Source: Hofstenia miamia (taxonomy: Eukaryota > Xenacoelomorpha > Acoela). From it: 64,000 nt of DNA. The stretch is taken from positions 2,052,950 through 2,116,949 of the forward strand of contig SCFE01000012.1 of assembly GCA_004352715.1 (NCBI GenBank), written 5' to 3'. Position 1 is the first letter of the stretch; each line of letters starts with the position of its first letter. The notes under the pieces are model-generated. The model worked only from the letters and a program-made list of their open reading frames with translations. It was not told the DNA's origin and did not search any database. Shown piece after piece: positions 56,851 through 64,000 of the stretch. Made by a program: the position numbers and the translations under genes.

Positions 56851-59370
56851 TATATAATAAAAGAACAAAAACGATGCAAAAATATTTACAAAAATAATTA
56901 CAATTACTAGCTTGGGCTATGGCGAATTTTGATTGGATTAGATGCGGTCCATTGTATTATCACTATTGTAAAATTTAAAGCCTCGCCATTTGTATTGAAG
57001 CTTTTCCTTTGTATAAGTACAAAAGTATTTTTTTATTTCGTTCTTAAATACTCTTAATTTATTTATTTGTTTTATAGATTTAGGTAGATTATTCCATATG
57101 TTTATTGATGTATTGAGAAATGAATTTTTCATTTTCTTGTTATATTTAAAAGGTTTAATTTTTAGTATTCTATAATTATATCTAAACGATATTTTGGAGG
57201 ATAAACATTAGATTTGTTATAGGGAACAATATTATTAAATATTTTAAAGAAAGTAGTTAACACATTTTTTATAAATTATACACTGTGGATTTAGAAAAGT
57301 TTTTGTTAATTTTTTTATTTCTGCATTCTTGTTATGTAAATGATTAACTGCTATTTTTATAGCCCAATGTATTTGTGCATTGATTTTATTCAAAAGTTGC
57401 TTATTTATGTCAGTATATAGTATGTTTCCATAATTAAAGTGACTTAGAATTAATGTGTGAATTAATTGAATCTTTGCTTTGGTTGGAAGTTGTTGATATA
57501 TTGCTGAGAACCTTAATTGAAATAGCCATTTCCTTTATAACATTATTTATTTGCTTTGTAAAATTAAATTGATAATCAAAAATTATACTTAGATATTTGA
57601 AGGAATTAGCTTGTTGTATGTATGAATCATTAAATTTTAATTTATATTGAGAAGCGCTTGTGTTGTTATCGTTAGATTTAAGACTAATTATACAAAATTG
57701 TGTTTTAAATGGGTTTATTCTCAGCCTTAATGATGCAAAATTTTGTGCAAGATAAATGCAATTCTCTTCAAGAACTTTTATGGCAATTTCAGGAGACTTA
57801 TCTGAACTACATTACATGTAGTCTGATTGCTCAAATCGTTTACGTAAATGTTGAATAGTAATTGTCATAAAATTGTTCCTTGTGGAACACCATTTTTAAT
57901 AAAAATCCAGTCAGATAAAATTCCATTTAGCTTAACTCTTTGTCTACGATTATGAAGATAACTATCTATTAACTTAATCTGATTAAAAAGAACTAGTTCA
58001 AAAATCTTACTAATTGGTGATGTAACAGAAATAGGTCTATAGTTTAAAGAATCTTTTGGGTCATCCTTTTTAAATAATGGAGTAACATTTGCCCATTTTA
58101 ATTGTTCAGGAAAAATCGAATGCTTAATGGATGCATTTGTAATGTAACAAAGTTGTTCTGCTACCTGCTATTTTATCTGAAGCAATTTTTAGATACCAAG
58201 ATGGAATCATAGAGGGGCCGTTAGATTTATTCTTTAAAGATTGGATTGATTTGATAATTTCTAGCTTAGTAACATATCTGAAAGCGAAAGGTGGAGCTAT
58301 GGGTTGCATTTCATTACTATCAAAAGTAGTATTTATGCCATTATAATTGCCTAGGTTGCCAATTACTTCATTGAATATGTTACTCATGTCCTTATTGTTA
58401 GTGACTATCTTTCCTTTATACTTAATTTTTTCAATTTTTCATTTTTTGTTTGTTTCTTATTTAGTAAGTTATTTATAAAGTCCTATTTACCTTTTTGAGG
58501 TATTTTGAAATTCAAGACAAGAATATTTGTTATTAGATTTTCTTGTGGAAATATTACACTTTACGTGCATGTTTGTAAGCATTATAATTGGTTGGTGTTT
58601 GAAAATTTTTCAATTCCATCCATTTAGATTTCTTTTGTTCGATTAATTCCATCTCTCCATGGCTTTGAGACTTTTTTTAGCAACATTATCAATTTTTTCG
58701 ATAGCATAAATATTCTTTTCAGTGCAACAAATGTCTAAGTAGAATAATAGTTTTATCAAGGTTATTGAACATTTCGTTCTGTGTTTGTGAAGAGTAAGTT
58801 TTAATCCAATTTTCGTTTATTAAATAGGTTACAAGTTTTATATATTTTCTGACTTTTCTCTTATTTTGATACAGTATCTAGATTTATAGTTAACCTTTTG
58901 CATATTAGAATAAGTTATTATGAGACAATGGTCAGAATAAGGGAATTCAGAGCAAATATATTTATAAAAACGTCGTTTTCTGGAACCATAACATAATCAA
59001 CCAAGGATTGACTATTTGCAGAAATTCTGGATGGAATACATTGATTTATTAATGAAATGTTGAACGTTGAAAGAAAACTTTGTAGCTTAGATTTTTCATA
59101 ATTATTCAAAAAATTCAAATTCCGGTCACCCATTAGCATAATGTTTGCGTTATGACTTAATGCTGTAATGATTTCTTTTTCCATTTGTGCAAAGAAATTG
59201 TTCAATGAGCTTTGTTTGGACAATAAGATATATTCATATGCTGCCTACTATTGCATTTAAGCGGGTCTTGGATGTCGACCCATAGACTTTCGTATGTGCT
59301 ATTGCTTGAAATGTCTTTTGTAAGTTTAGGTTTTAATTTTTATTAATTAATAACATAACGCCCGCCTCCC
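56851..59370 (-). mobile_element. AP-endonuclease LINE, long copy, minus strand
   Basis: Reads from the endonuclease (GGGRYVIN..., ESLWVDIQDPL, then 59223-58918 with MLMGDRNLNFLN and the SDHCLI motif) through a linker and 58387-58124 (KSNGPSMIPSWYLKIASDK). The RT follows (VTPLFKKDDPKDSLNYRPIS, SPISKIFE, WIFIKNGVPQGTIL) and then the thumb (LPTKAKIQLIHTLILSHFNY) down to MKNSFLNTSINIWNNLPKSI (57132-56938). The catalytic ADD region is eroded. It is the most complete AP-endonuclease LINE here, but has many stops. Confidence 0.82.
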
Positions 59371-59789
59371 TTTGTTTTATTGTAGTGTCCGCCTTTGTTT
59401 TATTGTATTAATAAAAAATCTTTCAGAAAATTTCAGGAGCGACTAACCAAATTGGGCTATCAAAGTAGCAGTAAATAATCATAGCTTTAATAGGAATATG
59501 AAATACGAAAAATTCTCCAGCTTATTTCTAAATCTACAAGGCTATATCTATATAAATGTCCTAACGACGTTCTTTAACACTAGAAAGTCCAACGACTCTA
59601 TGTCTTAAATTCATGCAGTTGTCAGAATTGACCCATTCAAGTAAAACTAACGAAAACAAAAGCAAATGAAAGAAAGGTATGAGAAGAACAAAATATGATG
59701 TTTTTATGTATAAATTCTCATTGCATGAGGCACTACAAATGAACTTAAGATGTGCAAACTTGTCCAATTTGACCGCTTTATAGTGTAAA
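59371..59789. other. Spacer between LINE copies
   Basis: AT-rich; the small minus frame 59767-59561 is not recognised. Confidence 0.4.
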
Positions 59790-60110
59790 AATATTTAACA
59801 ATGCTTTCTCATATTACAAAAATGACTTTCTTCCTGAAAAATTAATCAGTAATCAAAAGAAAAGAACGCATTTAATTGAACCTCTTAGGTATAAGAAGTG
59901 AATAATGAAAAACTCATTTCTAAGTGCAGTTATAAATTTACCAAAATACATCAAATGAATAAGTAGATTAATAAACTTTAAAATTAAGATACATTTACGC
60001 ATACAATATAAAAAACTGAAGTGGCAACGTTATAAATTTTACAATCTGGATTTCTTTATTAATAGAAATTAACATCTCCATAGCCCAAGTTAATTATTTT
60101 TTGTAAGTAT
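59790..60110 (+). mobile_element. LINE 3' end fragment, plus strand
   Basis: Reads IMKNSFLSAVINLPKYIK and KKLKWQRYKFYNLDFF, the C terminus of the same LINE family (MKNSFLNTSINIWNNLPKSI; KWRGFKFYNS), followed by CTCCATAGCCCAAG, the inverse of the GGGCTATGG tail motif. It is opposite in orientation to its neighbours. Confidence 0.75.
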
Positions 60111-60479
60111 CCTTGTTTTAATTTATATCTTGTTTCTTTTCTTGACACTTCAGAATTGTTAGCTGTATTTTTATTGTTCAAGCAATTTTTGAATATAGAT
60201 TTTTCTTCTTTAAATATTAATATTGTTCAATCCAAAGAATTTAATATTTCCAAGATTCATTTCGAATTTAAAATATTTGAACTTCAAAATTCTCAAATTT
60301 GAAGACTCATGGGTCGTTAGCAGAACAAAATCATTTAATAATTGTTCAATTAACCATTTTAAGGAATACTGAATCAAAATCATTGGAAGTAAGAAGAGAA
60401 TAAAGAAAAATCCTTATTCAATAACTACTTGGACAATATATAATTATACTGATAGCAACTTTGAAAGGGTCAATAAACT
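60111..60479. other. Spacer between LINE fragments
   Basis: AT-rich; nothing recognised. Confidence 0.4.
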
Positions 60480-61260
60480 GTACAAAAACACTAAAAAATA
60501 TAATATTGCAACATTGGGCTATTGCATTTTAATTTCTGCTAGTTGAATAATCCTGGTTGAAAAATTTGAAACCCCTCCATTTGAATTCAATTGTTTCTTT
60601 TCTAGAATTTGTTTTTAAATATCTTTAAATTATTCACTAACTTTAATTCTCTAGGTAAATAATTCCAAAGTTTTATAGACTTATAAATGAATGAATTTCT
60701 CATTATTTTCTTTTGACAAAGAACTGGTTTAACATTTCGACTGCGTGTATTTAGGTGGGAGATTTTACCGATATTAAGGAAATTTATTTATCATAGGGGT
60801 TGATGTTGTTTACGATCTTTTGCAATGCTGTTAATACATTTATCTGAATTAGGCATTAAGGATTTAAGAAATTTTTACTGAAGTTTTTGCATTTAATATT
60901 ATTATTAGAATATAGTTGTTCGTTATTATCTTCATTGACCATCTTAACTGTGTATTAATTTTCTTTAGGAAATTTTCATTTACATCTCTATAAAGTACAT
61001 TGCCATAATAAAAATGACTTAAAACTATAGAATGGATTAAGTTAATTTTAGCTTTTGTAGGTAACTGCTGAGATAATTTGCTGAGTGCTTTAATTGAGAT
61101 AGCCATTCGTTTAATGATTATACTAAATTGCTTTTGAAAGGTAAGTAATGAGTCAAATTTAATTATTTGAAGTTGTTCCCTTGATCTATTTGGGTACCAA
61201 GAACAATTGCAAATTATGCATAGTCATTTGCATAAACAGCTGTAATATAATAACAGGGCT
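60480..61260 (-). mobile_element. LINE C-terminal part, minus strand
   Basis: 61106-60864 reads ALSKLSQQLPTKAKINLIHS and SHFYYGNVLYRDVNENFLKK (thumb). Below it, MRNSFIYKSIKLWNYLPREL and QMEGFQIFQPGLFN complete the C terminus. It is the downstream half of the copy that resumes at 62005. Confidence 0.78.
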
Positions 61261-62004
61261 TACCAAATTGGTATTACACTAAGATAAAAGAAATTGTAGA
61301 AATGAAAATGTGTCTGATGTATTCAAATATTATAAACATAACAATTATTATATAATTTCTAATATCTAGCTAAACTTACCCTATTAAGTATTCTCTATTG
61401 CAAAATTCCTAAGGCAGTGTAAAACTGCAGATGTATGGCATAATTTGAACTCATTTGTCCCAAGATTGGAACTGAGTAGAATAAAATAAACAGCTGCAAG
61501 TTAACCAGAAGAGGTCCTCCAATCATAATTCGTTTTGTAATATAAAAATATCAAATTGGAATCACCTCTACAAAGCAATAATTTTTTAAAATTCTAGCGA
61601 ATTTTTGAAAAGTCCTTTACTAAATTTAACCTCATTTGTCCCAACATTTACTGGGTCAATTTCGAATTTTAATGGCTGAATACAGGCAGCAAAGCGTAAT
61701 TTACTCATAATTCTTTCGTAACGTAAACAAATTGCAATATTAAAATTGCTATAGCTCTAAATACCAAATTTTCCTTTGTTTTTTACATACTAATTCAATA
61801 TTTTACTATGCCATCTAGCGAATTTTGAAAATAAAAATTTCGTCTAATCTAATGATTAAAGTTTAGCTTCTGTTGAAAACAGATTTTGGAATTAGCTTTT
61901 GATTTTATAATTCAGAATTGAGTTTTGACAGGATTAACACAATTTCAGTGAGACAAAATTTGAGATTAGTAATTTTTTATGATTGCATTTTCAATCGCTT
62001 TATT
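61261..62004. other. ~740-bp sequence between two halves of a LINE
   Basis: Separates the RT catalytic region (62005-62580) from the thumb (61260 downward) of a minus-strand LINE of the same family. No coding frame or clear inverted repeats. It is likely an insertion, or the junction of two different copies. Confidence 0.4.
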
Positions 62005-62579
62005 TTAACAAAATAGAATTGCGTCATCTGCGTATTGAATAACATGACAATTAGTGTAGTTACTTAAATCATTAACATATATATTAAAAAGCAAGGGACC
62101 TAATATTGTTCTCTGTGGAACACCTCTTTTAATTTCAATCCAATTTGAAAATCTTTTAAGTTTAACTCGTTGTTTTCGATTATTTAAATAATTTGATAAA
62201 AGAGCTAAGCTTTGGGTAGACAAATTTAATTGTTTAGGTTTTGAAAGTAAAATACAATGATCGATGGAATCAAACGTTTTAGAAATATTTAGATATGCAA
62301 TGGCTGTATATTCGGTATTATCAGTACTTTTCCTACATTTTTCAGTAGCACATAACAAAGCATCGATAGTAGACATGCCTTTCCGAAAACCATATTGTGT
62401 GTTGGAGTAAATATTATATTTATTCATGTGCTCATTAATTTGGTTTGCTAATAGACGTTCGAAAATCTTACTAATTGGTGATGTTACCGAAATTGGTGTA
62501 TAATTAAACAGTTTTCGGGATCACCTTTTTTATAAACAGGAGTTATATTGGCCATTTTTAAGTTTTTAGGGAAAATCAT
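62005..62579 (-). mobile_element. LINE RT catalytic part, minus strand
   Basis: The open frame 62427-62005 (140 aa) has NTQYGFRKGMSTIDALLCAT, YLNISKTFDSIDHCILLSK, RGVPQRTILGPLLFNIYVND and VIQYADDAILFC, i.e. RT motifs A, B and C with an intact YADD. Upstream, MANITPVYKKGDPEN and SPISKIFERLLANQINEH are readable across a frameshift. It is cut at about 62580 by the plus-strand Penelope copy. Confidence 0.85.
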
Positions 62580-63260
62580 TAAGATCAAAGATATATTAAA
62601 GCGTAATGAATATCCAACATATATAGTCGATAGTATTATAAAAGAAAAACTAAAAGACTTACTACAAAGTCAAGAAACTAAAAACAAACAAAGTGATTAT
62701 TTATGCAATTACATCTTTAATATTGAATATCGAGGCATACAATCTATTAAATTACAGAAATATCTGAAAAGAATCACTCCATCATTTTTTAAAGACAGGC
62801 TTTATACTAAAGACCAATAAACTAAGACATATAATAGGACTAAAAACAGAAACCAAAATCGAAAACATTTCCAAACTAATATATGAAATAACTTGCAACT
62901 GTGGTGCACAATACATTGGAAAAACATCAAGGAATTTACAATTAAGAATTAAAGAACACAAAATTCATTCATCTCTGATCATTTAAAGAACTGTAATATG
63001 AAATTTACATATAAAATTTTATCCAAGGCAATTGATAATTTTCAACTAAGCATCATTGAATTAATTTATATAGAATTAAAGGAACCAAGCTTAAACAAAA
63101 AAGATGAATATAAATACAAACTAAATTTAACGAAAATATTAAAAAAAAATATATAAAAATATGTAATTTGATGAATATTTTGTAAATTTTATAGTGGGAA
63201 ACTTTTTGAAAATGGCAGCGGCATGCCGAAACATGTCAAATAAATGATGCGTTTCTTCTT
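62580..63260 (+). mobile_element. Penelope-like element, 5'-truncated, plus strand
   Basis: Plus frame to 62820 (KIKDILKRNEYPTYIVDSII and onward) is the end of the Penelope RT. In another frame there follow ENISKLIYEITCNCGAQYIG, KTSRNLQLRIKEHK (GIY-YIG core), and after another shift KAIDNFQLSIIELIYIELKE with EPSLNKKDEYKYK (domain end). The 3' tail GCATGCCGAAACATGTCAAA is Penelope-like. It is joined directly to the LINE at 62580. Confidence 0.8.
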
Positions 63261-63480
63261 TAAATTTGTTATTTTGTCTACACTTCGAACTTTTGAATTA
63301 TATTTTGGAGGTTTGAACAAATTAGTTTATCTCATGAACAAATTGCGTGAAATAAAATAGAATTTATGGAATGGGACAATTGGAGTCCTTTTCAATTTAT
63401 TTACATAATGAATATAAATCTCTATTAAATTGATATACAGTTTTTACTATACTCGTCTAACATTACTGATGTAAATGTCT
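63261..63480. other. AT-rich spacer
   Basis: Nothing recognised. Confidence 0.4.
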
Positions 63481-63781
63481 TAAGGAAAAATTAGGTAATT
63501 ACATTACAGCTATACACATACATGGCTAACGGTGTTAAGATTTTTCCTAGCATGTCATTATTAAATAATAGGAAGAGCCATGTAAAAAATTCTTTGAGCA
63601 CAATATTTTTAAAAAAATACCGAGCTAAAACGAGCTCATCCAAAGATTTTATCTGGTGAGCCGAGCCGAATTTATACAAAATTTAAACGAGCCCGAGCCG
63701 AGCCGANTTTTAAGGAAAAATTAGGTAATTACATTACAGCTATACACATATATGGCTAATGGTGTTTTCCTAGTATGTCAG
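63481..63781. repeat. Direct duplication flanking a CGAGCC-rich segment
   Basis: 63481-63557 and 63711-63781 are near-identical (TAAGGAAAAATTAGGTAATT...), 230 bp apart. The segment between holds GAGCCGAGCCGAA-type units and a single N (63707). It may be an assembly-edge duplication or a tandem copy of a repeat end. Confidence 0.6.
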
Positions 63782-64000
63782 TATATCCATAGGCGCGCGC
63801 ATGATTTTTTTTGGGGGAGGTCTTAAAATTTCTCTTAATAATCAGGTTTTTGTTGCATTTCTTTTTGTGATGGAAAAACTACATTATGAAAACTTTTTAA
63901 ATTTGATAAATATATTTTGAATAACTACGCATATAAGTTTTCATTTTGAAACTATTTAATTACCAAAACTGAATATAGGGCATAGTATTTTTCTTTGTTC
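63782..64000. other. Possible start of another MITE at window edge
   Basis: CATAGGCGCGCGCATGATTT followed by TTTTGGGGGAGG resembles hAT-type MITE ends of the CAGNGGCGGAT...GGGG style. The other end would lie beyond the window. Confidence 0.3.

Noticed and set aside
1-64000. CRISPR arrays, bacterial operons, ribosome-binding sites and rRNA/tRNA genes
   Set aside because: Regularly spaced direct repeats with unique spacers are absent, gene structure is eukaryotic, and no tRNA cloverleaf or rRNA sequence was recognised by eye.

Overview
The window is AT-rich, intron-containing animal DNA that consists mostly of transposable elements. Spliceosomal introns, metazoan-type LINEs, Penelope-like elements with GIY-YIG endonucleases, Ty3/gypsy elements primed by a tRNA-Trp-like site, (TA)n microsatellites and an internal (TTAGGG)n tract all point to an invertebrate. 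TTAGGG argues mildly against an arthropod; I cannot name the species. Five N-gaps (2269-3268, 13886-14885, 21525-21731, 29132-29320, 45580-46579) and one single N (63707) interrupt the assembly.

Layout. 1-16.7 kb: nested Ty3/gypsy elements. Inverted LTRs (1-741 +, 820-1930 -, gap-3393 +) precede a minus-strand gypsy element with gag, protease, RT/RNase H, integrase and an unusual third ORF (3394-10383). It is followed by an internally deleted relative (10645-13524) with a tRNA-Trp-type primer-binding site, an RT fragment beyond a gap, and another LTR (15479-16674). 16.7-24.5 kb: AT-rich DNA with two MITEs carrying 9-bp target duplications. 24.5-30.3 kb: a three-exon ankyrin-repeat gene whose 4.9-kb first intron contains a Penelope fragment, a diverged tandem repeat, an antisense cysteine-knot (ICK-like) secreted peptide gene and a hAT-type MITE. 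32-41 kb: Penelope remnants around a TA tract, a fairly intact R2/NeSL-like LINE (33.5-36.5 kb), an AP-endonuclease LINE, and another gypsy fragment with LTR. 41-48 kb: a long inverted repeat, more MITEs and a telomere-like tract beside a gap. 48-51 kb: LINE remnants. 52.7-54.4 kb: a second copy of the ankyrin gene. 55-63.3 kb: a string of LINE copies, ending with a Penelope copy.

The only well-supported host genes are the two ankyrin paralogues, 28 kb apart on the same strand, and the ICK-like peptide gene lying antisense in the first paralogue's intron. The ankyrin proteins share a C-terminal module that I associate from memory with bacterial ankyrin proteins, so they are candidates for an old bacterium-animal exchange. 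The most interesting leads are the ICK peptide gene, the ankyrin pair, the MITE family with 9-bp target duplications, and the third ORF of the gypsy family.
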